NCBI GenBank assembly: GCA_001897535.1
Contig: MKTC01000025.1
Span: 19,318 to 83,317, forward strand
Source of the DNA: Bacteroidetes bacterium 37-13
Lineage (GTDB): Bacteria > Bacteroidota > Bacteroidia > Chitinophagales > LD1
DNA: 64,000 nt
Direction of reading: 5' to 3'
Both the position numbers and the translations under genes were made by a program. Shown in pieces: positions 7,499-16,203 of this stretch. The notes below the pieces were generated by a model that worked only from the letters and a program-made list of their open reading frames with translations, did not search any database and had not been told where the DNA came from. Position 1 is the stretch's first letter. Each line of letters opens with the position of its first letter.

Positions 7499-9526
7499 AT
7501 GAGAAATATCCTTATACTACTTTCTGTTCTTCTATTCGTTGCAAGCTGCAAAACTAACAGCACTATCATAAAAAATGGTGAAGATGCTTACGAAAGAAAG
7601 CTTTACAGCAATGCTGCACAACTTTTAGAAAGCGAATTTAGGGCAGAAAAAAATCCGATAAAGAAACAAGCAAAAGCAATGCTTTTAGCTTCCTCACATG
7701 AGAAAAATAATGAACCAATTAAAGCAGCAAACTGGTATAAAAAAGCTTCAGAAGAAAGTGGAAATGCCACAGCGGAAGCCTATTTCAAATTAGGGCAAAT
7801 GCTTAAAATGCAAGAGCTTTACGATAGCGCCATCGCTATGTTTAAAATGAGCAATAAAACCGGAGGCGGCTTCAATACTCGTAAAGAAATTAAAAGCAGC
7901 AGAGATGCTATAAATTGGCAATCAGATTTTACACGTACAAAAGTTTACAACCTTGAAAATATCAATTCAACATACAGCGATTTCTCTCCTGCTATTTTAA
8001 GCGGGAAATTACTTTTCACTTCCTCTCGCCCCGCAGCGGAAGGCGATGCCATAAATGGCTGGACAGGCGAAAAATTTGGAGACCTTTTTATAGCAGGAAA
8101 AACATCTTCCGGCACATTTGCCAATCCTATTCCTTTTAGTAAAGAAACCAATACTGTTGCGTATGAAGGCACTGCAACATTTTCTGCCGATGGCAAGAAT
8201 ATGTTCTTTACACGTTGTCAAGCAGCTGAAAAAGCCAACCAATATTGCCATATATTTTTCTCTACTTTCGATGGTATAAGTTGGAGCGAACCACAACGAT
8301 TGGAATTGTTTCCTGATAGCTTTAATGTTGGGCAACCCACCATATCAAAAAGTGGAAAATTATTAGTTGTTTCAAGTGATTACAATGGCTTTGGAGGAAA
8401 GGATATTTTTTATTTTACCAAAAATGATACCGGCTGGAGCAAGCCCGCAAACGCAAGCGGCACCATCAATACAACTTCTGATGAAATGTTTCCATGGTTA
8501 GATGATAAAGACAATTTATACTTTGCCTCAAATGGTTTTTCGGGTATGGGCGGCTTAGATATTTTTAAAGCACAAAGAACAAAAAACGGTTGGGCATTAG
8601 CAGAAAACTTGAAAGCGCCAATCAATTCCGGTGCCGATGATTTTGGTTATATCATCGAAAAATATCGTCCACTAAACGATAAAGACACCATACTTAAAAG
8701 CGGCTATTTTGCTTCATCAAGAAAAGGCGGCAAAGGTAGCGATGACATTTACAGATTTGAAGAACTCTGGCTAAATGAATATGAAGTAAAAGGTAAAGTG
8801 CTTGCTAAGAAATTTGAGAGTCCAGAAAACCCTGAAAGTAAAGTGCTGGGATTCGAACCGCTACGGTTGGCAAAATGTATTTTAAAAACAACTCAGGGCG
8901 ATTCTATTAGCCAATTTGTAACAGATACTTCCGGCACGTTTTTCTTTTCACTACAACCTAATACAAGCTATGTAATTTATGCTTCAAAGAATGATTACTT
9001 TTCAAACACAGCAAATGTTTCAACGATTGGAAAGAAAAGCCGCGATACCATTTTGATTTCGCAATATGTAGAAATTGAATTGGAGAAAATTTTCACTTCA
9101 AAAGAAATTGTAATTCCTAATATTTACTACGATTACGACAAAGCAACACTTCGCCCTGAATCAAAAATAATTCTTGATTCACTTTTCGCCTTCTTCAAAA
9201 TAAATAATGCCATAAATATTGAAATTGGTTCGCATACCGACAGCCGCGGTAGCGATGAATACAACTTGAAATTATCTCAAGCTCGCGCTCAAAGTGTGGT
9301 AGATTATTTAATTGAAAAAGGTATTGATAAATCGCGCTTAGAAGCCAAAGGATATGGAGAAACTCGCCCTGTGAACGGTTGTATAAATGGAGTAAATTGC
9401 ACAGAAGAAGAACATCAAAAAAACCGAAGAACCACATTTAGAGTTACAGCAACCAATTTCTCTTTAGAATCTATTGAACCAACCCAAATAAAAGTGGATC
9501 CCAAGCCAGAAGATGAGGAAGAGTAG
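7499..9526 (+). CDS. PorE-like lipoprotein: TPR, beta-propeller, CRD and OmpA domains
   Basis: The ATG at 7499 gives a signal peptide with lipobox VASC (Cys17); the longer frame from 7442 overlaps the upstream gene. The order of parts is TPR-like helices (about 25-120), PD40/WD40-type propeller blades with repeats such as TFSADGKNMFFTR and ISKSGKLLVVSS (about 150-420), a carboxypeptidase-regulatory-like domain (about 430-525), then an OmpA peptidoglycan-binding domain (about 540-655, with SHTDSRGSDEYN and RRTTFRV). This matches the architecture described for PorE of the T9SS, an outer-membrane lipoprotein that anchors the machine to peptidoglycan. Bacteroidota carry several paralogues of this layout, so PorE identity is likely but not certain. 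It forms an operon with the upstream TPR gene. Confidence 0.88.
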   Translation: MRNILILLSVLLFVASCKTNSTIIKNGEDAYERKLYSNAAQLLESEFRAEKNPIKKQAKAMLLASSHEKNNEPIKAANWYKKASEESGNATAEAYFKLGQMLKMQELYDSAIAMFKMSNKTGGGFNTRKEIKSSRDAINWQSDFTRTKVYNLENINSTYSDFSPAILSGKLLFTSSRPAAEGDAINGWTGEKFGDLFIAGKTSSGTFANPIPFSKETNTVAYEGTATFSADGKNMFFTRCQAAEKANQYCHIFFSTFDGISWSEPQRLELFPDSFNVGQPTISKSGKLLVVSSDYNGFGGKDIFYFTKNDTGWSKPANASGTINTTSDEMFPWLDDKDNLYFASNGFSGMGGLDIFKAQRTKNGWALAENLKAPINSGADDFGYIIEKYRPLNDKDTILKSGYFASSRKGGKGSDDIYRFEELWLNEYEVKGKVLAKKFESPENPESKVLGFEPLRLAKCILKTTQGDSISQFVTDTSGTFFFSLQPNTSYVIYASKNDYFSNTANVSTIGKKSRDTILISQYVEIELEKIFTSKEIVIPNIYYDYDKATLRPESKIILDSLFAFFKINNAINIEIGSHTDSRGSDEYNLKLSQARAQSVVDYLIEKGIDKSRLEAKGYGETRPVNGCINGVNCTEEEHQKNRRTTFRVTATNFSLESIEPTQIKVDPKPEDEEE

Positions 9527-9593
9527 CTAATTTTGAAATTATATATAATTCAAGAAATCTTACCTGAAGATATTTTATGTACTAAAGTAATTT

Positions 9594-9601
9594 TACTTTT
9601 G
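9594..9601 (+). promoter_or_regulatory. Canonical -7 box TACTTTTG
   Basis: TACTTTTG matches the Bacteroidota TAnnTTTG element and lies 29 bp before the ATG of the decayed lipoprotein gene at 9631. The same octamer serves the cytochrome pseudogene at 40271. The promoter appears intact although the gene is broken. Confidence 0.5.
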
Positions 9602-9630
9602 CCATACACTCAATAAACAAATCAAGAACT

Positions 9631-10059
9631 ATGAAAAAAATCAATCTTCTCATAGTAGTATTCGTTTCTACATTAGTTTTATTTTCTGCATGTAAAAAAA
9701 GATGATAATGAAAACCCAGTAACAGAGCAAGGTTTTTTTATGGAGAAAATGATACTGCAACACTTACCAAAGCCGATAGCGCTTATGCAACTAATGCGTA
9801 CCACACTATTATTGCAAAGAAAAACAACAGCACCGTTGTAGAAATAAATAGCACAGACCTTAAAGTAGGTACATACGCAATAATATCATCAGAATTTAGC
9901 TTTACATATATAAAGAATGGAACACTATGAAATGCCACATCGGGAACATTAAAGATTACCAAAAATGATGGCAGCAAATTATCAGGAACTTATAATGCTT
10001 CTGCCGGAGGAACAATATATGTTATAACTGGCAAGTTCAATGATGTAGCAATTCGGTAA
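9631..10059 (+). pseudogene. Decayed small lipoprotein gene
   Basis: The gene begins ATG at 9631 with a clear lipoprotein signal (MKKINLLIVVFVSTLVLFSA then C). After seven A's (9694-9700) the frame runs into TGA, TAA, TGA. Removing one A restores CKKDDNENPVTEQG, and adding one T to the seven-T run (9733-9739) restores the rest, so the two shifts cancel. A further TGA at 9928-9930 interrupts a sensible protein, probably a former TGG Trp, ending at TAA 10057-10059. The restored product is about 142 residues, with a beta-rich repeat-like tail (GTLKITKNDGSKLSGTYNAS). Function is unknown. Homopolymer errors in the sequence could explain two of the three lesions. Confidence 0.75.
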
Positions 10060-10283
10060 AAAAATAACGAATAACATTCGATTTAGTTACTAAAAAAGTG
10101 GTTTGTGTGCATTGTATTCAAAGCGCATAAATAATTGATTGCATCATATTAAAGTCTATCAAACGCAAATTTACGCTCATAGATGAATGATATAAAAGCA
10201 GTGCGTTACCACAAATACAAAATCAATTTAGAGGTCATAATTTTAATTTTCCTCCGAAAATTAAAATTTATTGAATATTATAT
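10060..10283. other. Non-coding gap, nothing recognised
   Basis: This stretch between the decayed lipoprotein gene and the helicase leader has stop codons in all frames. I see no RNA gene, terminator or repeat that I can support. Confidence 0.5.
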
Positions 10284-10501
10284 TATTTTTGCGCGGCTTT
10301 TTTAAAAGCTCAACACCGAAAGTGGTATGCTTAACAGCAAATAAACCCACGGAAAAATTCCCAAAGCGCACCGGGCAGCGAAGATGAAAGCTCAGTATGC
10401 TTTGCATCTTTAGCGATAAATGTCTGAAATTTTCAGGCTTTACTATACGTGTGTTTAGTTTTAAGGGAAGCCTAATTTTTAATTAATTTATTAAACTTTT
10501 T
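10284..10501 (+). promoter_or_regulatory. Promoter and long structured leader of the DEAD-box helicase gene
   Basis: A TATTTTTG box at 10284-10291 matches TAnnTTTG and would give a leader of about 200 nt. The leader contains a hairpin at 10381-10410: AAGATG pairs with CATCTT and AAAGC with GCTTT, with one bulged G and a 7-nt loop. A small CTGAAAattttCAG-type hairpin follows at about 10424-10436. DEAD-box helicase genes often have long, self-regulated or cold-responsive leaders; that this one is regulatory is inference. Confidence 0.5.
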
Positions 10502-12427
10502 ATGGAAAAATTTAAAGCATTAGGGCTTAGCGAAACTACGCTTAGCGCCCTAGAAAAAAAGGGTTTTGAAGAACCCACACCAATTCAAGCGCAAACCATT
10601 CCGTTACTACTTAGCGGCCAGCGCGATATTGTGGGGCAAGCACAAACCGGAACCGGAAAAACTGCGGCTTTCGGCTTGCCACTTATTGAACTTTTAGACG
10701 ACAGCAACAAAAAAGTTCAAGCGCTAATTTTAGCGCCAACACGCGAACTTGCTATTCAAGTAGCAGAAGAAATCAACTCTTTCCGCGGGGAAAAGAAACT
10801 ATTTGTATTGCCTGTTTATGGCGGACAAAGCTACGATCTACAAATTCGCGGATTAAAGCGCGGAACTCAAATTGTGGTTGGAACTCCAGGTAGAATTAGA
10901 GACCACATCGAGAAAAGGACTTTGGACTTATCGCATGTAACGCATGTAGTTTTAGATGAAGCTGATGAAATGCTAAATATGGGATTTCAAGAGGAAGTAG
11001 AAGAAATTTTAAAATCAGTTCCGCAAGAACGCAGAATGCTGCTTTTTAGTGCAACAATGCCAAGCGCCATTTTAAAATTGGCAAAGCGCTTTATGCACGA
11101 ATACGATTTAATTGAAGTTAAGAAAGAGCAACTAACTACGCCACTTACAGAACAAATTTACTTTGAAGTGAAAGACCATGAACGTTTTGATGCTTTGTGC
11201 AGAATTATTGATGTACAACCTCAATTTTACGGTATCGTATTTTGCAGAACAAAAGTAGAAACCGATGATGTAGCACGCAGATTAGGCGATAGAGGTTATG
11301 ATGCAGATCCAATACATGGCGACATTACACAAGCACAACGTGAAAAAGTATTACGTGCATTTAAAACTAAAAAAACACGCATCTTAGTGGCAACCGATGT
11401 GGCTGCTCGCGGTATTGACGTGAATGACTTAACGCACGTAGTAAACTTCCATTTACCACAAGATCCAGAAGCTTATGTTCACCGCATTGGAAGAACTGGA
11501 AGAGCAGGAAAAGAAGGCACTGCCATTACTTTTATTTCACCAAGTGAATTGCGTGGCTTATTGTTTATTCAAAAAATTGCAAAAGCAAAAATTAAGAAAG
11601 AAAAGTTGCCGAACGCAAAGCAAGTAGTGGAAACCAAAAGGGAGAAAATGAAAAGCGAATTACGTTCTTTACTAAACGAAAGCAATTTCGAAAGCTACTC
11701 TGAATTAGCAGGAGAATTGATGAACGAAGGTGCCAATGCACAAAACTTAATCGCAGCACTTTTGCAATACAGCTTTGGTGATGAACTAAAAGAAGACAAC
11801 TATCGTGAGTTGCAAGAATTCAACAGCAGTGTTGATATGAAAGGTATTACACGTTTGTTTGTAGCCAAAGGTAAAATGGACGGTATGAACGCAAAATCTT
11901 TGGTTGATTTTCTATCGCACGAAAGTGGTATCGAACCATCACAAATTAAAGATGTGCAAGTACTTGAAAAATTTTCATTCATCAATGTACCATTCTTAGA
12001 AGCAGAACAACTTTTAGCTGTTTTTGAAAAGAATAAACGCAGCCATAAATCTCTAATTACAAGAGCCAAAGAAAAAGAAAATGGCGGCTTTGGCGGTGGA
12101 GGAAGACGCGAAGGTAAATTTGAAAAAAGAAGAAGCGATAAACCTGAATTTGGTAATCGAAAGAGGGAATTTGCATCGGGGAGCGATAAACCTGAATTTA
12201 GCAAGAGAAAGAGAGACTTTTCATCGGGTAGCGACAAGACTGAATTTGGCAATAGAAAAAAAGAATTTTCTTCTGCTGCTCCTGAGAAAAAAAGACGTGA
12301 AAACAAAAACGTTGATTACTTAGATAGCGCTCCTAAAAGAGAACCAAGACCAAAGAAAGAAGTTCGCAAAGAAGATAGTAAACCAAAATCCTCTTTCTCT
12401 TTCTCTGATGATGATTTATCTTGGTAG
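10502..12427 (+). CDS. deaD: DEAD-box ATP-dependent RNA helicase (DeaD/CsdA type)
   Basis: This 641-residue helicase unwinds RNA during ribosome assembly and mRNA decay. Motifs in order are the Q motif (FEEPTPIQAQTIP), I AQTGTGKTA, Ia PTRELAIQ, Ib TPGR, II DEAD, III SAT, IV IVFCRTK, V RGID, VI HRIGRTGRAG. After the RecA-like pair comes a dimerisation-like stretch. Residues about 435-505 form a DbpA-type RNA-binding domain (ITRLFVAKGKMDGMNAKSLV). The C-terminal tail is basic and disordered, with a 16-residue unit repeated three times (residues 545-592). ATG 10502 fits the family N-terminus. A bidirectional terminator follows immediately. Confidence 0.95.
   Translation: MEKFKALGLSETTLSALEKKGFEEPTPIQAQTIPLLLSGQRDIVGQAQTGTGKTAAFGLPLIELLDDSNKKVQALILAPTRELAIQVAEEINSFRGEKKLFVLPVYGGQSYDLQIRGLKRGTQIVVGTPGRIRDHIEKRTLDLSHVTHVVLDEADEMLNMGFQEEVEEILKSVPQERRMLLFSATMPSAILKLAKRFMHEYDLIEVKKEQLTTPLTEQIYFEVKDHERFDALCRIIDVQPQFYGIVFCRTKVETDDVARRLGDRGYDADPIHGDITQAQREKVLRAFKTKKTRILVATDVAARGIDVNDLTHVVNFHLPQDPEAYVHRIGRTGRAGKEGTAITFISPSELRGLLFIQKIAKAKIKKEKLPNAKQVVETKREKMKSELRSLLNESNFESYSELAGELMNEGANAQNLIAALLQYSFGDELKEDNYRELQEFNSSVDMKGITRLFVAKGKMDGMNAKSLVDFLSHESGIEPSQIKDVQVLEKFSFINVPFLEAEQLLAVFEKNKRSHKSLITRAKEKENGGFGGGGRREGKFEKRRSDKPEFGNRKREFASGSDKPEFSKRKRDFSSGSDKTEFGNRKKEFSSAAPEKKRRENKNVDYLDSAPKREPRPKKEVRKEDSKPKSSFSFSDDDLSW
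12134..12277 (+). repeat. Three tandem 48-bp units in the helicase tail
   Basis: Units at 12134, 12182 and 12230 each encode 16 residues of the form SDKPEFGNRKREFASG with a few substitutions. The DNA copies differ at several positions, so the expansion is not brand new. The unit is basic with aromatic Phe, suited to RNA contact in a disordered tail. Confidence 0.85.
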
Positions 12428-12461
12428 AATATCCTAATTGATTTAATTAGAATTATCATAA

Positions 12462-12491
12462 AAAACGGGCTACTTTTCAGTAGCCCGTTTT
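12462..12491. terminator. Bidirectional intrinsic terminator
   Basis: AAAACGGGCTAC (12462-12473) pairs perfectly with GTAGCCCGTTTT (12480-12491) around a 6-nt loop. A's on the left and T's on the right let it work for both the helicase gene (plus) and the oxidoreductase gene (minus). Confidence 0.9.
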
Positions 12492-12498
12492 AGTTTTG

Positions 12499-14127
12499 TC
12501 ATTTTAGTAACGAGTTGTCATTTTGTTCTAGCAACGTTTCTAAATTTTGCACATTGGTGTTTGGTTTTACAGGAATATTATCCATTGCATATTCTGCAAA
12601 AGTGGTGATGGTAAGTGAAGGATTTACACCCAAATTGCAAGGCATAATGGAACCATCTAAAACATAAAAATTATCGTACCCATGAACTCTAAAAAATTCA
12701 TCTACCACACCTTCTTCTTTTGTTTTTCCCATTGGGCAACCGCCAAGAATGTGAGCTGTAGAAGCTAAGCCCATCGTGATTTCAGTAACTGCATTCATTG
12801 GCACTCCATTTACTTTTTCTGCATAGCGCATCAGCGCTTCTTGCCCTATTGGGATAAAGGTTGGCACACGTTGATTGGAGTCGTTTACCATACTTATGCT
12901 TTTGCCAAAAATTCCTTGCTTCAATTTTATACGCATGGAGTTTTCAAGCGTTTGCATAATTAAAAATATCACGCTGTTCTTTGCCGGAGCTTTAGTGAAA
13001 AGTAATTTAAAATAAGTAAGCGGATGTTTAATGATTTGCCCAATCATTTTGGCAGTTCTCACTGCCGGAGTTCCATTGCCAACAGCTAAAGTTCCCAAGT
13101 GCATTAGCGCACCACTACCATCACCAAATTTACAAATTTCAATCTGTGTATTTTCATCGGGTGAAAACACACGAGAAATTGCCAACCCGTTATTCAGCTT
13201 CACATTTGCACCACCAACGCCACTCAGCATTTCGCTATTGGTTAAAATATTTTCTCCCAATTTGTCTGATAGATTAGCAAGCGTTTTGTGTTCATATTTT
13301 TGTTTTAAAAGTAAATCCATAGTGCCTAAAACTCCGCCACTCACTACCAAACCTTTGCTTTTAAACACTCGTTTATTTTTATTAAAAAAAGAAGTAGAGC
13401 TTTCGGTATGTATAATGTATTCTCCGTTTATATTTTCAATTTTAGTAACTATAGTTTCTGCCTCAATTTTTGCGCCAAAAGTATTTTCTGCCAGCCATAA
13501 ATAATTTTTATCTAAAGTATTTTTTGCTTCGTAGCGGCAACCTGTCATGCAGGCTGCACATTCAATGCAGCCTTTGCGCTTCGGTCCTAATCCATTAAAA
13601 TATGGGTCTGTTGCTTTTTCTGTATCCCCAAAATATACACCCACACCATCTACACTTTTATAAGTGTTTTCGTAGCCCATATCTTTCGCTACGTCTTTAA
13701 GCACCAAATCTTCAGCATTATCTTTATTGTACTGCGTAGTACCAAGCATAAATTTTGCTTTTTTAAAATAAGGCTGCAACACAGTTTTCCAATCTTTAAA
13801 ATGGCCCCAAATAGGATTAGTATAAAAATTTTCTTTGGGCATCATGTGCGTGTTGGCATACACTAAAGAGCCTCCGCCTACTCCTACCCCACTGAGTACA
13901 AATACTTCTTTAAAAAAAGTAAGTTTTTGAAACCCAAACCAATGAAGTAATGGTAACCATAGGTACTTTGGCAAATTCCAATCTGTTTCAGGAAAGTCAG
14001 TCGCTTTCCAACGTTTGCCCTTTTCTATTACTAAAACTGAATATCCTTTTTCTGCTAAACGCATGGCGCTCACGCTGCCTCCAAAACCGGAACCGATAAC
14101 GATATAATCAAACTCTTGCTGCTGCAT
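12499..14127 (-). CDS. GMC-type FAD oxidoreductase, cholesterol-oxidase-like
   Basis: This 542-residue flavoprotein begins with an FAD-binding Rossmann motif (IGSGFGG, residues 11-17). It contains the GMC loop GVGVGGGSLVYANTH and ends with the GMC C-terminal signature around AHILGGCPMG and NLGVNPSLTITTFAEYA. Residues about 185-195 contain a CIECAACMTGC cluster followed by an AKNTLDKNYL motif, seen in the ChoD-like branch of the family. It probably oxidises a hydrophobic alcohol such as a sterol-like lipid; the true substrate is unknown. There is no signal peptide. It is transcribed alone, convergent with deaD. Confidence 0.9.
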   Translation of the reverse strand: MQQQEFDYIVIGSGFGGSVSAMRLAEKGYSVLVIEKGKRWKATDFPETDWNLPKYLWLPLLHWFGFQKLTFFKEVFVLSGVGVGGGSLVYANTHMMPKENFYTNPIWGHFKDWKTVLQPYFKKAKFMLGTTQYNKDNAEDLVLKDVAKDMGYENTYKSVDGVGVYFGDTEKATDPYFNGLGPKRKGCIECAACMTGCRYEAKNTLDKNYLWLAENTFGAKIEAETIVTKIENINGEYIIHTESSTSFFNKNKRVFKSKGLVVSGGVLGTMDLLLKQKYEHKTLANLSDKLGENILTNSEMLSGVGGANVKLNNGLAISRVFSPDENTQIEICKFGDGSGALMHLGTLAVGNGTPAVRTAKMIGQIIKHPLTYFKLLFTKAPAKNSVIFLIMQTLENSMRIKLKQGIFGKSISMVNDSNQRVPTFIPIGQEALMRYAEKVNGVPMNAVTEITMGLASTAHILGGCPMGKTKEEGVVDEFFRVHGYDNFYVLDGSIMPCNLGVNPSLTITTFAEYAMDNIPVKPNTNVQNLETLLEQNDNSLLK

Positions 14128-14242
14128 AATATCTATTTACATTCCCGTAAAGCTAACAGCAAATTATGGATATGAAACAGTTTTTAAAACAAAAATATTT
14201 TTGAATAAAAACCTACCGCACTACAGATACAAACCAAATAAA

Positions 14243-15271
14243 TTACAAAGCGCTATTTGTTTTATCATACTCGTAAACTGAATAAACTACAGTTTCGCCA
14301 ACTGCTTTTAAAGTATTTTTATCAATAGCTTTTATATCATCTTGATGTGTGTGCCAATACCAACCAAAGCCGCTTGCAGAATTTGGATCGTGATGAATAA
14401 TATCAATGGTTGGAATTTTTGCAATTTCATTAATGTATTTATGATCATCTACAATTGGCTCTGTAGCTTGGTTGGAAAAATAACTTCCGTGTCCCAATAT
14501 TTTCGCATTGTTCCAAACACGATCTAAAACCCAACCTGCATAAGCAGCAGAGGTTCCCTCACGAGTGAAAATTGCACCAGGCGCACCAACCATATCTAAC
14601 AAAATTCCGAAATCAGCTTTGTAATCTGGCACATGCTGGCTACGACTCCAATGCTGCGCTCCCAAACAGTATGAGTCTGGAACATAGCCATTATAATCTG
14701 CCGGCTGTCCATAATCTTCGCTATCTAAAAACAAAAAATCAACGCCAATATTTTCTAATTTTTGTGTGCGCATCACCCTTAATGCTTCTAACAAAACAGC
14801 TACACCGCTTGCGCCATCATTTGCTCCGAGAATTGCTTCGTTTTTTCGCTCTTTATCTTGGTCGGCAAAAGGGCGAGTATCCCAATGCGCTGTAAGCAAA
14901 ATGCGCTTTTTAGCAGTAGGATTTAATGACGCAACAATGTTTGTAGATTTAAGTACAGTGCCATCGTAGGCTGTTACTTCATATTTTTGTACGTGATAAG
15001 TATCTGAATGCTTCTTAGCAAACTCTATAAGCCATGCGGCACAAGCTTCGTGCTCTTTTGTGTTTGGAACACGCGGGCCAAAACTCAATTGTTTTTCAAT
15101 ATACGCATAAGCAGAATCGCTACTAAAAGTGGGAACAGTAATTTTAGGTTGAGGAGTTTCAATCACTGCATCTGTAGTTTCTTCTGTTTGTTTTTTTGAA
15201 AACCAATTGCATGAAGAAATAAAACAAACGGTGATAAAAACTGAAATATAAATTTTGAATTTAGATTGCAC
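14243..15271 (-). CDS. Lipoprotein M28 peptidase, glutaminyl-peptide cyclotransferase-like
   Basis: This 342-residue protein carries a lipoprotein signal (FISSC, Cys21). A zinc-dependent M28/glutaminyl-cyclase fold follows. Metal ligands are visible in AHWDTRPF (His129), GANDGASG (Asp152), LDSEDYG (Glu185) and WHTHQDD near the C-terminus. Bacterial proteins of this type convert N-terminal Gln to pyroglutamate on exported proteins; in Bacteroidota many signal-peptidase products begin with Gln, so the role fits. M28 aminopeptidase activity is the alternative. It is placed at the periplasmic side of a membrane. It stands alone in its operon. Confidence 0.9.
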   Translation of the reverse strand: MQSKFKIYISVFITVCFISSCNWFSKKQTEETTDAVIETPQPKITVPTFSSDSAYAYIEKQLSFGPRVPNTKEHEACAAWLIEFAKKHSDTYHVQKYEVTAYDGTVLKSTNIVASLNPTAKKRILLTAHWDTRPFADQDKERKNEAILGANDGASGVAVLLEALRVMRTQKLENIGVDFLFLDSEDYGQPADYNGYVPDSYCLGAQHWSRSQHVPDYKADFGILLDMVGAPGAIFTREGTSAAYAGWVLDRVWNNAKILGHGSYFSNQATEPIVDDHKYINEIAKIPTIDIIHHDPNSASGFGWYWHTHQDDIKAIDKNTLKAVGETVVYSVYEYDKTNSAL

Positions 15272-15325
15272 TTGTATTCTATTTTATGTTTGATGTAAAG
15301 GAATAAAAATATAGTAAACTCTATT

Positions 15326-15691
15326 TTAAATCTTTATTAAGTCTGTTAGCATTTTGTTTTTATTAGTGGTTGAAGTTAGCGTTAAGCGTATGCTATCTTT
15401 TACTGAAAACAAATAAAATTTATCTGCAATTTGGGTATCGCTTTTACAGTAAAACCACAAACTATCTTTTGCAATTTTAAAATTGCCACTTTCGCTATTT
15501 CCAAAAATATTTGAAGTGTAATTTCCACTTTTCGTAAACTCAATAAAAGAACCATATAACAAAGTACTATCAAAAGAAACACCATTTATTTCCATTGAAT
15601 TAAGCCTCCATTTTCCCGCTAAATTTGTTTTACTATTTGTAGAGCAAGCAGCAAGAAAGAGTAAAAAAAAGATGTAAGAAATGAACCGCAT
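15326..15691 (-). CDS. Small lipocalin-like lipoprotein
   Basis: The protein has 121 residues with lipobox LAAC (Cys16). The mature part starts with a LAGKWRLNSMEING segment, typical of Bacteroidota lipocalin-like/META-like lipoproteins, followed by beta strands. Its start overlaps the stop of the upstream related gene by one base (TAATG at 15689-15693), so the two are translationally coupled. No function is known. The pair looks like an old duplication, since both open with a G-K/N-W-K/R motif after the lipid anchor. Confidence 0.8.
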   Translation of the reverse strand: MRFISYIFFLLFLAACSTNSKTNLAGKWRLNSMEINGVSFDSTLLYGSFIEFTKSGNYTSNIFGNSESGNFKIAKDSLWFYCKSDTQIADKFYLFSVKDSIRLTLTSTTNKNKMLTDLIKI

Positions 15692-16092
15692 TATTTGCCT
15701 CGTACAAATTGAATGGTGAGTGTTTGACCTTGCAAAGTAGTTTTTACAAATAGTGAATCATCAGTTAGTTTTAAAACCTTGTAACGCTGCTCGCCATCTG
15801 CATCAGTATGCACCAAAACAGAATCTGCGCTGTTCAATTTCCAAGTTCCTTTTTCATCTTTAATTGAATGTGAGTGATACTTTTTATCTGTATAATAATC
15901 TATGCTGAAACTTTGCCGAAGCGCTTCAAGATTAGATTCTATTATTGGTTTATTTTCAGGAGAAATTTCTATTTCATACAATATGTTGCTAAACTTCCAA
16001 TTACCAACAAGTAATTTTTCCGGTGATTTTTGAGTGCAGGAAAATAGACTGAGAGTCAAAAATATAAACAGTAAGGTCTTTAAGTTTTTCAT
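15691..16092 (-). CDS. Small lipocalin-like lipoprotein
   Basis: The protein has 133 residues with lipobox LFSC (Cys19) and a LLVGNWKFSNI segment after the anchor, then a predicted beta barrel including GTWKLNSADSVLVHTD. It is the first gene of a two-gene unit with the similar lipoprotein 15326-15691. A TACCTTCG box lies 19 bp upstream of its ATG. The function is unknown; lipocalin-like members usually bind small hydrophobic ligands or only serve as cell-surface lipoproteins. Confidence 0.8.
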   Translation of the reverse strand: MKNLKTLLFIFLTLSLFSCTQKSPEKLLVGNWKFSNILYEIEISPENKPIIESNLEALRQSFSIDYYTDKKYHSHSIKDEKGTWKLNSADSVLVHTDADGEQRYKVLKLTDDSLFVKTTLQGQTLTIQFVRGK

Positions 16093-16111
16093 TTAAAAAA
16101 GCAATAATTTG

Positions 16112-16119
16112 CGAAGGTA
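16112..16119 (-). promoter_or_regulatory. Candidate -7 box TACCTTCG
   Basis: TACCTTCG on the minus strand lies 19 bp before the ATG at 16092. It fits the TAnnTTCG variant seen repeatedly in this window. No -33 box is clear. Confidence 0.4.
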
Positions 16120-16150
16120 AAAGGATTGATAAATATTTTATGCTAACAAA

Positions 16151-16183
16151 AGAAAAAGGGCTGCATTGCTGCAACCCTTTTCT
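16151..16183 (-). terminator. Intrinsic terminator of the T9SS gene 16204-17514
   Basis: AGAAAAAGGGCTGCA pairs with TGCAACCCTTTTCT with one bulge and one mismatch. On the minus strand the stem is followed by U-rich sequence. It lies just past the stop of the upstream minus-strand gene. Confidence 0.75.
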
Positions 16184-16203
16184 TAAAAAAATTATAGCAA
16201 ATA

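Noticed and set aside
8845..8875. T-arm-like string (GGATTCGAACC) suggesting a tRNA
   Set aside because: It lies inside the PorE-like reading frame and no acceptor, D or anticodon arms fit around it.
11800..12306. Long minus-strand open frame under the helicase gene
   Set aside because: It mirrors the helicase's low-complexity basic tail; the plus-strand gene has full family motifs.
13031..13504. Plus-strand open frame under the GMC gene
   Set aside because: It is antisense to conserved GMC sequence and has no recognisable domain.
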